Below are positions 35,047 to 46,663 of a DNA stretch of 64,000 bases, piece by piece. The notes under the pieces are model-generated. The model saw only the letters and a program-made list of their open reading frames with translations, did no database searches and was not told the DNA's origin. Both the position numbers and the translations under genes were made by a program. Every line of letters starts with the position of its first letter. The first letter of the stretch is position 1. Source of the DNA: Macrocystis pyrifera (taxonomy: Eukaryota > Sar > Phaeophyceae > Laminariales > Laminariaceae); the NCBI GenBank assembly GCA_031763025.1, contig JASSKH010000015.1, positions 186,001 to 250,000 on the forward strand. Direction: 5' to 3'.

Positions 35047-35521
35047 TGTTACGGTGGTAATCCAAGGACCCGAGGGGTTTCCAAACGTGGACACGGCATG
35101 TTGGCATAATGGGAGAATGCGAATTGAACCCGGAGACTGGGGGGATGTGAGCAGACGGTCACAACCCTTTTCCACCCCTTCAGCTTCTTATATAGCTCAT
35201 CCTGCTGCCGACAGTGCCCCCCTACACCAGAGGAGTACCGACTGAGACAGCTAGGAGATGGCTCAGGCGTATGTTCCGCAAGCGAGGTGGAACGACGGGA
35301 ATACAGGTGGCAGTCTTTGCATCGAACTGGAAGAGCTTGAGTGTGTGCATGTGTGACGGACGGCCTAACGGCCCTGTTTGTTCTGAGAACGAATTAATAC
35401 ATGCTGTTTTGGCGGTGGGTATATCTGAGCAGCTTTTCGAGGAATATAAGCTATCTCGGCCGGAGAGCCCGACGAGATTACGCCATCATGCATAACACTC
35501 GCACCGCGCGACTCTATGACA
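35047..35521 (+). repeat. Repeat D, uninterrupted copy (possible solo LTR)
   Basis: 475 bp starting TGTTACGG and ending CTCTATGACA. Apart from the retrotransposon, it matches 42643-42833 joined to 53816-54099. A TATATA box-like stretch (CTTCTTATATAGC near 35187) and TG…CA ends would fit a solo LTR, but I see no target-site duplication and no internal region. The empty site for retrotransposon 2 is CCAGAGGAGTACCGACTGAG near 35228. Confidence 0.7.
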
Positions 35522-36800
35522 TGGTGGCCAATCCGGTAGCATAGTCTGTGCCTGCAAACGACCGTGAGCGCCTAAAGGAGAACCCTCTTTGCAGGCTGTC
35601 GAATATATCTTGCTCCCCCTGATTGATGTTGCTCCTGCTGATTGATGCTGCACCTGCTGGTCGGGGTTTCTCCTGAAGTGTGCGGGGGTTCTTGGGTACT
35701 TTCCTTCTCACCTGAATCACCATACTGTGTAGACTCGTACCGGGTATCTCTCTATACACTACAGCCGATAAGTAGCGACTCCACTAGAGAAACATTACAC
35801 TCACGAACGGGACATGGTAGAGCGGGCAATCGGCCACTACGGCCTCCGGCATGCGGCGGGTTTGCTCCCCGTCCGCGTGTCGCTCGGCGCCGTGGCTCCC
35901 GAGTTTTCACAGAAGATATGATAGCACAGTACCTACGGAGGGTGGCCACCGCAGAGGTGATGACTAGCCCCGAATCCGTAGGCTGTGCTGTGAGAGGTGT
36001 AGCACGAGTGAACGAGGGCTGAGTCCACACCCCTCAAGATAGGGCCGCGTGATAGGAATCGTTCAGCAGAGTCCGTCCTCTGCTGAGCTTCGGTATGCAC
36101 GAGTGTAGTAGTCTCACGCACATCTCACACGCGTTCGACGGGATTCTGTTAGATGGATTTTTCCGGCATCCCGTGCATCGCATCATATTTCTGCGCCGTG
36201 TTTCGGCACCAAGCCCTCTCTGATAGATTCAGACGGGGGCGAGGTTGCTCTTGGTTCTCTATGCCGAATCCTAGACTAATACGCTCATAGACGCACCACG
36301 GCGTAAACAGCAGCAGTGAACCCTAGCTTTGAGCAAAGAGATCGACGGTACGTGCAGCGGGGAGGTCGTGACTGAGTCCATCGTTCAGAGGAACCTTCGG
36401 TAGGTCACGATCGGTTCGCACCACGGTCCCCAAGCGGGACCGCGGGCGGACACCGTGTGTCTTGCGGCTGCACGCCGTGGGAGGTTTACTGTGGGGTGAA
36501 CGAGAGCCGACTCCGTCCCTTCGCGAGGGGGGGTGGCTTACGCCTCGTTTAGCAGAGTCCGTCCTCTGCTGAGCTTCGGTATGCGTGAGTGTAGTAGCCC
36601 CACACACTCCTTTCATGTGTTCAACGCAAGGTCTGTTTAGTAGATGGAGGTATCCTGCAGTCTGCCGCGGCACATAGTCTCGTTTTAATGCGCAGCCCCT
36701 ACCCCTCGTCACATGTGAGCTTTGCAAACTCAGGCGAGGGAGGGGGGGCTAGTCGCGACGCCCCGCTAGATGAAATAATGTCCCCAGACGGATCTTACTA
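35522..36800. repeat. Unassigned stretch with a ~180-bp spaced duplication
   Basis: No gene found. 36005-36190 and 36490-36680 are diverged copies sharing a 34-bp identical core (AGCAGAGTCCGTCCTCTGCT and then GAGCTTCGGTATGC). The first 20 bases fold as a hairpin with a 7-bp stem (AGCAGAG/CTCTGCT). Both cores are followed by GAGTGTAGTAG. Two GTTGCTCCTGCTGATTGATG-like words are repeated at about 35625-35655. Confidence 0.6.
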
Positions 36801-38180
36801 AATCATATAAACCGGGTATAAAGCATATGGAGAAGACAGCACCCGAGCAGTGAACCACACGCTCATTAATAATACAGGCACCGTATTAAATACAACAGCA
36901 ATTTATACAAAAAAATACATATTACGCTAACCAGAAACAACGCAGACAATCTTCGTACACGAGGCATGAGAGCAGCCCCCTCCGTACGCCAGCGGGGGAC
37001 CGATGGGACAGGGCAGGGAGGTGAGAGGAGTCGGTGAAAGGCCGCACCGCCGGTTTTCTCGCCAGAGGGCCCGCAGAGACAAGCAGGGGGACGAGAAGAG
37101 ACGAATATGATCCGCTGCTGACGGCACCACCTACCGCATGAACGTCGCTAACCCCGTCCACAAGCTGCATATTTCGTATCCATACTTAATGCCCACTCCC
37201 ATACGGAAGCGCTCGCAGTCCTACAGTAACCCGTAGCATGCGAGATAGCTTATCGGTACTTAGGTATCACGCGGCTGCAAGGACGGGTCGATGTCGCTTG
37301 CCATTTTAGTGATTCGATGTTTGACGGTCATGTAGATACGCAGGCAGTCATGCTCGGGATACGCATCGACTCTACAGCAGTAGCATTAATAGGACTCGGC
37401 GTGTTTTACCAACTTTCGTTGTCAGAACTCGTTAGCCGCATGTGCGGTCTAGTTAGAAACTTACCGTCATGCTGCGCAATTTGCAACAACGTCCAGTGTT
37501 GCACTTGTCTCCAACATACACCGGCATGCTGCACGAAATTTCAACAATTGGCTACGTAGTACTGCATTGGTAATAATGTACCGGCTAACGAACACTCAAC
37601 GACGTACTCACGCATGGATAACTTGTTAGCCGCGTGTTCGATCTAGTCCGAGACACGCGTTTGCACGCACTGGGGATCGTTCTACGCGTCCCACTCGGTT
37701 TTGTTTTTTCACGGTGCGGGACCCTGAGATCTCTCTGGGTTTTATGCACACGAGGATACGTACAGCAGTAGCATATGATACTTGCTGCTGTGCTGTTGTA
37801 ATACAGCAGTATTTTAATAGTCCCGCTGTTTTGGTTTTTTAAGTTGTTGTCGTGGTTCTCACTTTCAACTCATCGCCGTGGTCAGGGCACGAGAATACCT
37901 CGGTAAAGTACTTGTTAATTATTACTCAAGTATACAGCGGTATAGACCAACCACATGAATAAGAACCTGACAGAAACAACTTGGGGCTCACTTTGTTTAG
38001 GGACGCCAAGAAATTGCATGGAGATGAGGCGCTCCGCGGAGAGTACGTCTTCAAAAATAGCATTATACCCGGCACCTGGTATGTGTTGTGGTTTGTTGTT
38101 TGGGGTTCTATTTGTTTCATGTTGTGTTTTGTGTCCTCGTTTTTCGCGTTATACCTTTATGCCCTCATGGTGTCAGAAAA
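36801..38180. other. No gene; unassigned sequence
   Basis: No convincing open frame or repeat of note beyond two weakly similar GTTAGCCGC…TGTGCG/TTCGATCTAG words (about 37431 and 37627). Short CAG and CTG clusters lie near 37763-37810. Confidence 0.45.
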
Positions 38181-38880
38181 GAGAGATAGGTCAGTGCCTC
38201 GTGGAAAGCGAATAGCCTCGTCAACTAAGCTTACACGGGGTCTGTACCAGTCTTACCTGTACTTGCATTATGATGGACTAAACGAGATGGGCCTGTACCT
38301 CGTGGGAATGGTAGTGATGTATTTTCAGTCGTGGGAGACAACCACGAGCTTCCACGAGGTCTGCGCCTATCCTACCTATCTGGCGTGCGTTTTGTTTTTC
38401 TTGGAGATGGGTCTGTGCCTTGACATAGTTTTGGCCTTGAACCGAGCCCCCACAAGGTCTGTGCCTGTCCTACCTGTACCTGTTGTTGGGATGGGCCTGT
38501 GCCTTGTGGGGACATAGTTATGGTCTTGAACCAAACCTCCACAAGGTTGGTGCCTGTTCTACCTGTACCTGTTGTTGGAATGGGTCTGTGCCTTGTGGGG
38601 ACATAGTTATGGTCTTGAACCGAGCCTCCACAAGGTCTGTGCCTATCCTACCTGTACCTGTTGTTGAGGTGGGTCTGTGCCTTGTGGGGACATGGCTATG
38701 ATCTTGAACCGAGCCTCCACAGAGTCTGTGCCTGTCCTACCTGTGCCTGTTTATTACTGTATACCACTGGTAGAAGAGATAGGTATGTGCCTCTTGGGAG
38801 TGGTGCTGTGTCTTTACCCGTCGTGGGAGACAGAAACGAACTTCCACGAGGTCTGCGCCTGTCCTACCTACACGGTCTGT
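38180..38880 (+). repeat. ~89-bp tandem minisatellite, 4 good and several degenerate units
   Basis: The good units start with ATGGG(T/C)CTGTGCCTTG at 38407, 38491, 38580 and 38669 (spacing 84, 89 and 89). Each carries GACATAGTTATGGTCTTGAA, CGAGCCTCCACAAGG and CTACCTGTACCTG. Degenerate relatives extend to about 38180 on the left and 38880 on the right. The open frame across the left half is a by-product of the repeat. Confidence 0.85.
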
Positions 38881-39319
38881 TAATATGCTCTCTACAATTT
38901 TCCTTCGTTTATCTTGTGGGTGCATGCATAGCGTATGGGTTTGTCTCAGTCTGGGAGGACTGTTGTTGCTGTCCCCATCCGGCAAATAGATAGCAACAAG
39001 GTCTCTGGAATACTGAAATATTCGGCTGATATACCCCGCCGCTTTCAGCATGCTGTGCGGGCCGCAAAAGATGAACACACTCTCGAATACCGCGTATATT
39101 AATGTGCTTACCAGCTGCTAATTTGCCGACGTCCCGGGTTCCACTGTACGCGTTCTTTATCTTATCTTGACAGTCGCTTGCCATTTCCCTGTCTGCGTAT
39201 CCGCTGCTGTCGCGACGCGTGGCTCTGCGTCGCTGCGAACGCGGCACCTCTTGTTTCATGTTATGTGTTGGTTGTTTTCGTTTGTCCGTATGTTTGACTG
39301 TTTGCTCATTTCTCGAATA
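38881..39319. other. No gene
   Basis: Unassigned sequence between two arrays; nothing recognised. Confidence 0.45.
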
Positions 39320-39730
39320 GAGAGTGGATGTCCAGAGTGGTTGGGTCTGCGCCTATTGGCACCGTTGTTGCTGCCTCCCATGCTAAAGGGAGACGGCAAC
39401 CAGGCCCCTCTAAGTCTGTGCCTTAGCCAAGGGGCTTTTGCCTGTTTTGTTTTGCTTTGGTTTGTTTGTTTCGTTTTCTTTTGTTTGTATGCTCGCTTGT
39501 TTCCTTCTTGAGGCGGGGTGAATGCCCAGAATGGTCGAGGCTGTACTTATTGGGACCGCTATTGCTGTCGCTCATGCTAAACAAAGACAGCAACCAGGCC
39601 CCTCTAGGTCTGAGCCTTGTCACGGGGCTTGCTGCCTGTTTGTCGTTTAGTTTTATATCGTTCGTCCGTTTGTTTTGTTTGCTCCTCTGTTTGTTTTTGT
39701 TTGTTCTGTTCGCTTTTGTTGTTTGTTTGG
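39320..39730 (+). repeat. ~206-bp tandem duplication with T/G-rich spacer
   Basis: GAGTGGATGTCCAGAGTGGTT at about 39320 and GGTGAATGCCCAGAATGGTCG at about 39526 start two units. Each continues with a CATGCTAAA…GACGGCAACCAGGCCCCTCTA-type block and a TTTGTTTGTTT-rich tail. Confidence 0.8.
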
Positions 39731-40888
39731 TCGTTTGTTTGCTTGTGTATTTGTTTGCGGCCAACCAGCTTGCCCGTGCATCCGACCGCACTGGCTGTAA
39801 CCTTTACTGGCGCCCGTACTCCGTCGCCTGTGTCCGGCAGTTCACTGCCGTCCCGTGTCCCCTGTGCGTGCGTGTCCATCGTGGTTATTGTTGTTCCTTA
39901 TCACTATGTTATTTTCTCTTCATTTTTTGGCGGGTGAGGGACACATCAAGGAAAATATTGCCCTGATATGTGTCTTATAGACTGGACCTGACTATTAGGC
40001 TCGCCAGTTGCGTAGACCTGACTGTCAGGCTCTCCAGTTCTCTTTGTTCCTCCCCTTCGCTTCCTTTTTCGTTTCCACTCTCGTTGGCGGGGGGAGGGCG
40101 ACGCGTTTGTCAGAAGCCTGCGACAGCATAAAATCATCGAGATCAACCTAGGGGCTCAGATATCAGATATCACCGCCATTTCCACTTATACCCAGCATTG
40201 CCCGTTCGCAGTGTTATCGTGTCCGCTGTGCCTCCCCATTTAGTACCACATCGTGTAACCGTGGCAGCCACGTTTTGCAATGCAGTGTTGCCTCACCCTG
40301 CCGGAACTTCCCAATGCACGGTAATCATATTGTTCCCCTGTAGCGCGCGATTTGTTTTTTAATACTATTTTCAACACGGTACCTGCATGATGTGCAAACC
40401 CTTCCAGATGTACCGACCCGTAATTAGTGTTTGGGTGTTGCAATGTTCTCGCGCTCATACGGGCTGAATAACTCCGGTTCAGAGATGGGCATACAGGGTC
40501 GAGAAACTAGTAGTTGGTCGAGACATCATCATCCAGTCCACATATGTAGGTATTTTACAACCGATACCGCGTGTTCGTGCTCTCCCTTGAGTAGGTAGTG
40601 CACAATGAGGGGTGGCGAGTATGGCTAGATTAGCGAGTACAAGAATATGTAGAAGGGACAGCCGAGCGGCGGTTATACTCTGATAGCTACGGCAACAAGA
40701 CTTTTCATGACATGAATCGCCTTACTCTTAATCGACTCGACCGCCCAGTAACTTTTCATGAGAGTCACGATCACGCCGCACGCCACCGAACCATGCTCGC
40801 AGAAACCACTCATGCTGAGACCACGCCCGCCCCCTGCACCCTCGCCGCTTGGAGCCCTTGCTGACAGCATCCCTCAGACTCATCTCGG
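39731..40888. other. No gene; unassigned sequence
   Basis: Two short GACCTGACTRTYAGGCTC…CCAGTT words occur 29-30 bp apart near 39990-40040. Nothing else is recognised. Confidence 0.4.
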
Positions 40889-41033
40889 CACCGTCTCCCT
40901 TCAGGCACCTGGGGAAGGGGGCTTTACTGACAAACAGCTGGGCACCCTCACGGTTCACGACACCCCGTCTCCCGTTGGACATCTGGGGAAGGGGGCTTGA
41001 CTGAAAGACAGCTGGGCACCCTCGCGTTTCCCG
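40889..41033 (+). repeat. 72-bp direct duplication
   Basis: Two adjacent units share CCGTCTCCC, CTGGGGAAGGGGGCTT, ACTGA and AGACAGCTGGGCACCCTC. They differ at about ten positions. The neighbouring sequence is GC-rich, like the retroelement interiors. Confidence 0.75.
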
Positions 41034-41354
41034 AAGGGCTTGCCGTCATGCTCGGGGCTTGCCACGGTAGGGATGGCCACGCCAGCGATGACGCTTCGGT
41101 GATTAGCACGGGCGTGCGCGCCGTCCGTGTGGCCCCGACCACGTGACTCGAGTGGTGCGGGCACCTCGGGCGGCGGCCCCAGCCCTTCTATTCCGCACGG
41201 CGTCGGCGCGTTCGCCGTCGACGGGGGTGGACGGGCAGCGTCCAAGAGGAGGCGGCGATGCAGAGAAGCAGGCGTCGTCAGCGGTGTCGCCAACGGGTGG
41301 TGGGATGACCACAGCAGTACCCTGGGGTAGCTCGGTTGGACCCCCCAGTTCGTG

Positions 41355-41860
41355 CAGATGGCGTGGGGAGCGGACCTGGGGCTCGGAGGGCACTCGACCA
41401 CAGCAGCACCAAGGTACATGCTACTGCACAGGAGGGTGGTCAGCGCTACCGGGGTCGCGAGATGGGGGTACCGCGGCGGGTACCTCGACGGGGAGGCGTC
41501 ACTGGGTCTCGGAGGCGGAGTCACTGGACAAGCTTCACTCCGCTGCAGGTTGACACGTTTCAAGCGTGGTGGAACTTGTACGATCCGAGCAGCGAGCGGA
41601 GCCACCCCGCAGCCCGAGACGAGGGGGCGATAAGACGCCCCGTGCTGAGTGGAAAGGAGGCGCTCAGAAAGTTCGCGATCGGCACGAAAGTCAGTCGGTC
41701 GAGGGCGGAAAGGGGCGCGCGGGGCGCCCCGGGCAGGTCTACGACTATACTCGCCGTATTGGCGCGTCCGCTTCGCCGACAACGCTTGAGAAGAGCTGAC
41801 GGCATCAGAAATGAGGGGATTCGGAGTGGGAAGGCGAGGGTGGGGCCGCGGGCGCGCCGT
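41355..41860 (+). pseudogene. Decayed 3' Pol fragment of a retrotransposon-2 relative
   Basis: Across shifting frames the stretch matches the C-terminal tail of retrotransposon 2 Pol. AWGADLGLGGHSTTAA and RRVVSATG…WGYRGGYLDGE correspond to the chromodomain-like part. SFTPLQVDTFQAWWNLY corresponds to SFTPLQLDVFHALWEVY. The Tudor-like core is VYDYSPYWRVRFADNA followed by a stop and EELTASEM, where element 2 has PYWRVRYPDGDWEELN. The Trp of that core is now TGA. It lacks RT and integrase core, so it is a truncated relict. G-rich stretches at 41950-42060 could be an old polypurine tract; no matching LTR is recognised. Confidence 0.8.
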
Positions 41861-42642
41861 TGCGAAGATCGAGCAGCTCGTCCGGGGTCCATCTTCGAGT
41901 ACAGCCGCGCGCAACACCACTCACCTGTCTTGGTGGTGTCGGCTTCGGAGCTTCGGGGGGGTTGATGGACGAGGATCGTCTTACACTATTGCTCCGGGGG
42001 GGCGATTCTGGAAGCGCTCGTTCTAAGCGGGGGGGGATGAGCGGGATGCCGCTGGGGGGGGTTGTTCTAGGCCAGCGGCACTTTGGAAAAACTAACCCAC
42101 ATAGCTCGGCAACAGCACTACGAATTTGCAGGAGTTCATTGTTTTGGTAGGCGCCAGGTGAATGCTAGGTTGGAGCCATGCAAAAAAAAAAACCCTGTCA
42201 TCTCGCATTACCGTCGCGATCTGTGTACCTATGGCGGGAGTAGGGGGCAATAGGAGACTATTGTCCGAAAGAACGGGGTTCCTTGCGATCTCTGACATTC
42301 TGTTTTTGCCTAGTTTTCACCTCGGAGGTGCGACGATTGTGATCTTGCTTATCGAAAGGCACAATAGCGTTAGGTGGTACAGGTATTGTACGTCGGGGGA
42401 ACTGCAGGGAGTTTAGGAGTCAAGCGAGCATTCAGGAACGTAGTTGGAGGGGGGGTAACAGTGTACGCCGCGTTAAGAGAACAACGCGACGCAGGTAGTG
42501 TGCGTCTTGGGGGAGGCCTTCCCTATCGGAAAAAACAAATAGCCGGGTTTTCTTCCCTCAGTTTGGCGGGCATAGAATACCTCGGGTCCACCGTCTAGGA
42601 TATCGCGTGGCTTGCCTTATCCGGCAAAACCAGCTGGGGAGG
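41861..42642. other. No gene; possible remains of the same relict
   Basis: G-rich to 42065, then ordinary composition. GGGGGGG followed by TTGTTCTAGG near 42055-42068 resembles a polypurine tract/LTR border but I cannot confirm an LTR. Confidence 0.35.
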
Positions 42643-42833
42643 ACGTTACGGTGGTAATCCAAGGATCCGAGGGGTTTTCCGGAGTGGACACGGCATGTAG
42701 GCAAAAGGGGAAAATGCGAATTGAACCCGGAGACTGGGGGGATGTGAGCAGACGGTCACAACCCTTTTCCACCCCTTCAGCTTCTTATATAGCTCATCCT
42801 GATGCCGGCAGTGCCCCCCTATACCAGAGGAGT
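42643..42833 (+). repeat. Repeat D, interrupted copy, left part
   Basis: Matches 35048-35231 closely (for example GTTACGGTGGTAATCCAAGG, GAATTGAACCCGGAGACTGG). It ends at GAGT, the left target-site duplication of retrotransposon 2. Confidence 0.85.
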
Positions 42834-43352
42834 TGTTGCAGCGCCGACAGTGCTTCGAAGAGGATAATACGGCGTGAGACAGCTGTTCTGATCAGTGTCA
42901 CGCGTCGGGTCTATTCGATAGGCAGAGCGCAAGCTTTGATTAGCATCCTCTGGGCGGATCTTATAGGGGCAGGGAGGATCCCCGGTGTGGGAACGCCTTC
43001 GGTCTCGGGTACAGAGCCAGTAATGAGGTTCCGGGACCACCCGGTGTTTACTCGACACCACAAGTGAAGAAAGAAAGTCAAAGCCAAGTGATCTGTGATA
43101 CCTGTCCTATCGACCCCCAGCCCCTTGGGCCCTGCCGTGCCCGTCGTGCCCGTCATCGTGTCTGTGGTGCTTCGTTGCTGTTCACGCTGACTGCTTGCAT
43201 CTACCGCATTGCATCGATCCACGTTTTGCGTGACCCGATCATTACTGCTTGAAGGCACTTCCTCGAACTCCCAAACAACAGGTGAGCCGGCCTCAGAGAT
43301 CTAACGAGCGCAGGTCCTTCTTAGGGTCTGAGAGCTGTACCCTGCTGTAACA
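42834..43352 (+). repeat. 5' LTR of retrotransposon 2
   Basis: 519 bp, TGTTGCAGC…GCTGTAACA, an imperfect terminal inverted repeat. It differs from the 3' LTR by about nine substitutions, a ~9-bp indel in a GTGCCCGTC repeat near 43135, and a 1-bp indel near 43050. The next bases (TGATGAACCC) are not a standard primer-binding site. Confidence 0.95.
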
Positions 43353-44291
43353 TGATGAACCCAGGCTGATCGAAGTGCATTGCAGGAGATCGGAGTGTCT
43401 GCAAAACAGTGATCGGAGTGGCTGCAAAACAGTTGCAGGGGATCCGAAGAGTTTGAAAAATCGGGGGAATGATGCTATCATGTATGCTCAGGCGTCACCT
43501 CACATTGATCTCGTATATTAGTCACACACACTCTTGGACACCCACATTCGTATGCATTTGAAAACCCGCATGTTTTTGTTTTGCCCGCCTGGCATTATGG
43601 CCATACGTGCAATGCTGTTATGTGTGCACGCTGCCAATGGCGCTTCGCCTGTTCGTTCTGTATTGCTTTGAAGATATGTGCTCGGTCAATGCATGCAGGC
43701 ATACTCGTTGCTCGTGCTCTGTCTGCCTGTTGCCCGTGCTCGTTTGCCTGCTCATTGTACATGTTCACACACATGCACGTTCGTTAATAAATGACTGCAT
43801 GCTATTTACCACATATCATCTTCAAAAACAAATGCACACGACAGGTGTCGACAGATCAAAGGCGCCGTACGTACTGATACACGCATAGTCTCGTATGCCG
43901 TTCGCCCGGGTTAGGTGACACCGGTAACTAATCATGTAGAACCTATTGCTGTACTGATGCCGTCCAAGAGCGAGGTCATTTATAACACATTTGTTTTTTG
44001 ACGAACACGTAACTCGCTTTCAGGCCAAGCATGGACCAAGAATTTTAAAACACTATCACTATTGTTATTTTTCAGGACAAGTCTGTCCACCTGACACGCA
44101 GACAATCTCAAACAACACAAGGGCTGTGAACGATGCTGACCGCATGTGAATATATGTTCAAAACACAACCAGATACATGTGTCCTCTCCTTTTCTTTTTT
44201 TTTCTGTGCTGTCATACAATGCCCCGAGCGTACACGCAGGGTACACCGTACAGCAGACCGCAGAAAGGAAAGGGAAGGAAATTGGAGAAAC
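43353..44291 (+). other. 5' leader of retrotransposon 2, including repeat E
   Basis: No coding domain. The segment 43849-43960 (AAAGGCGCCGTACGTACTG…, TTAGGTGACACCGGTAACTAA) closely matches 54243-54350 outside the element, so part of the leader also exists as separate sequence. Confidence 0.6.
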
Positions 44292-45091
44292 ATGGACGAC
44301 CGCCACGCCACCAACGAGGACGACCGTTCCGGCGAAGGAGGCAGCACGCGGGGCGACGAACCATTTCGTAGCAGCAGCGACCGGGGGAGCGACAACGACC
44401 AGGACCGCGGTGGTAACCGCAGCAACAGCGGTCATCCTCTCGAACGCGTCCACAGCGTAGGAGGGGGGGGCATGGGCGAACCCTGCCCATCTAGCAACTA
44501 CGGCCGTGGTCGCGACCAGGAGCGGGAGGATAGCGGTCCTCGTAGCCGTGGCCGCCGCTCTAGCAGCGGGCATGAGCGGCGCGACAGCAGCGAGCGCCGC
44601 AGCCGCCGAGGCCGGGGCAGCGACGGCAAAACACGCAGCGGCCGCCGTGGCCACAGCCGCGATAGCCAAGAACGCCGCCGTCGTCACCACAGTCGCCGCC
44701 GCGACCACAAGGAACGCCGACGCAGCCGTAGCCGCGACAGCAGCGAGCGCCGCAGCCGCCGAGGCCGGGGCAGCGACGGAAACAAACGCAGCGGCCGCCG
44801 TGGTCACAGCCGCGATAGCCAAGAACGCCGCCGACTTCACCACGGCCGCAACCGCGAAAGCAAGGAACGAAGCCGCCACCGCAGTCGCGGCCGCGACCAC
44901 GAGGCACGCCGTCGCTGCCAAAGCCAGGACAGCAGCCACGGCAGTGCACCCCGGGAGAGCCGCCGCCCCAGCAAGAAGGGGAGGTCGGTACGGAGCCCGC
45001 AACAGTCCCCGTCGCTAGAACATCAAAGGGAACGGCCGTCGTCGCTCTCACAACAGAGGCAACAGCTGCCACAGCAGCAGCAGCAGCTGCC

Positions 45092-45124
<33 letters not shown>

Positions 45125-45184
45125 CCAACACAGCACCAGCACCAGCAGCAGGAGCAGGAGCAGCAGCAGCAGCAGCACCAGCAG

Positions 45185-45225
<41 letters not shown>

Positions 45226-45560
45226 CCAGCAGCACCAGTAACAACGGGTGTCGGCGCAACCCCTACGCCCGGTACCGGCAACAAGCCTGGCACCACACCC
45301 GATTGGCTACGCAGCGTATCCATGGAGTCTGGGTAACATGGGGGGGGGTATTCTCGCGCACACTACTCGCCCGCGCAGGTGCCCCAGGCGCAAACGTTCC
45401 GCCAGCCTCAGCCCGCACCATCAGCATACGTCGGGCAGCATGGAGCACGATACCAGCACTACCCCCGTCCTACCCCCTGGATCTGGTAGTCGAGCCAAAA
45501 CGCACAGACGCCCCAACCGACGGGGGTAGCACCACCACAGACCGCAACCCACCAGGGGGC
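44292..45560 (+). pseudogene. gag: Gag N-terminal RS-domain and poly-Gln/Ser region
   Basis: The ATG at 44292 opens MDDRHATNEDD…. From about 44560 to 44940 the protein is built of Arg-Ser, Arg-Asp and Ser-Arg dipeptides, such as RDSSERRSRRGRGSDG, resembling RS domains of splicing factors. A 153-bp (51-residue) duplication has starts at 44581 and 44734. A CAG-rich tract at about 45060-45240 gives poly-Gln then poly-Ser/Thr. The frame then shifts into the capsid part. RS domains in host proteins are phosphorylated and bind RNA or splicing partners; here a role in RNA binding or nuclear localisation is inference. The antisense frames over this low-complexity DNA are shadows. Confidence 0.7.
45060..45240 (+). 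repeat. (CAG)n-rich tract inside gag
   Basis: About 180 bp of CAG with ACA and CAC interruptions. It is translated as Gln then Ser/Thr runs. Confidence 0.9.
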
Positions 45561-46663
45561 ATTGGAACCCAGCGGTTCGAAAGAGGCCCAAAGGGTCGTG
45601 AGCAAGATCGTAGGCGACATGGGACTGATAAAAGGCCAATATGGTTTCGTGGGACTGGTTGTGGCACCGCAGGGCGAGCTCTCATGGAGGAACGATCCAG
45701 TGCTGTTTGCCGACAAGCTTACTAAGATCATGTCACAGGTCGAGGGGGCGGCGTGGGCCATGCCCCAAGACCAGTTCTCCACCGATGGGATCAATCCTGC
45801 CCGGCCCCGAGCAGATAGGCTGACGCCGTGGAGAGTCGAGTGCTTTGGAAAGCTCATCGCGGACACCCTGGCGACACGCGATCTGATGCGCCCGCACTCT
45901 ACGGTGGAGGTACCTCTCGTACAAGGGGGGTTTTGCCACATTCCCTTCGAGGAAGTCACGACAAAGGAGTGGTGCCGGATCCTGGTAGCCGAGGTAGCCC
46001 ATTCAGGGCAGGCGCAGAAGAGGGCTGAGGCGGCACTCACGGAGATAAAGCTCATCCAAGGGGAGTCGTGGATGGCCGCAGCCCGCCGGCTGGTGCTGCA
46101 TGTTCGCGCGGCAACAGCAGATGAGGCGAGGCCGCACACGTCGGAAGAAGGTCCACTTTTGGAGGTACGTGTCGGGGAGGAAGGTGGCAGAGCTCTGTGA
46201 ACGAGCGGCAAATCTATTCTTTACCAGCGCCTCCGATCGCAATGGGATGGAATCCCTCCTTATCCAGGTGGGAACTGAGGTTAAGCAATATCTTACTCCA
46301 GTACACGTGGACGCTGGTAAACCTCTGAATCCGTACATGGTACACCGCGGAGAAGTCTCTCACGGCATATTCTACGGCTTGATCAATGCACTGCTCACCC
46401 GGTGCAGTCGTTACCCCCTAGCCGTGGCACGCCTGACGGGACGGAGCCGAGGCAGCGTAACGGGGCTAACACAGAGTCAGCGGCTGCCCCTGGGGCAGAA
46501 CGAGACGAGGGGGTTTCCGTCGAGGGAGGAATGGGAGGAAAGAGGTAAACAGCGCACCAGGGAACTACCCAAGGCGTGGAGGAAGAAGGTAGAGGCGCTC
46601 CGGGACAGCGCGTGCGCGGCGCTGGCTGCGGTAGACGGGGAATTATCCTCTGAAGGCGAGTAG
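45561..46663 (+). pseudogene. gag: Gag capsid-like region
   Basis: Two overlapping open stretches, 45562-46200 and about 46160-46663, joined by a frameshift near 46160. The first contains GDMGLIKGQYGFVGLVV and ALTEIKLIQGESWMAAARRL; the second contains VAELCERAANLFFTSASDR and LINALLTRCSRYPLAVARL. Helix-rich content and position between a basic N-terminus and a zinc finger fit capsid. I recognise no catalytic motif. The second stretch ends at an in-frame TAG (46661), after which the same frame continues. Confidence 0.6.

Noticed and set aside
43353-43380. Primer-binding site of retrotransposon 2
   Set aside because: Sequence after the LTR starts TGATGAACCC, without the TGG opposite a tRNA CCA end; not called.
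43980-45002. 340-codon minus-strand Ala/Val-rich open frame
   Set aside because: Antisense shadow of the RS-rich gag sequence.
45023-45323. Poly-Leu/Ala/Cys minus-strand frames
   Set aside because: Antisense readings of the CAG tract.
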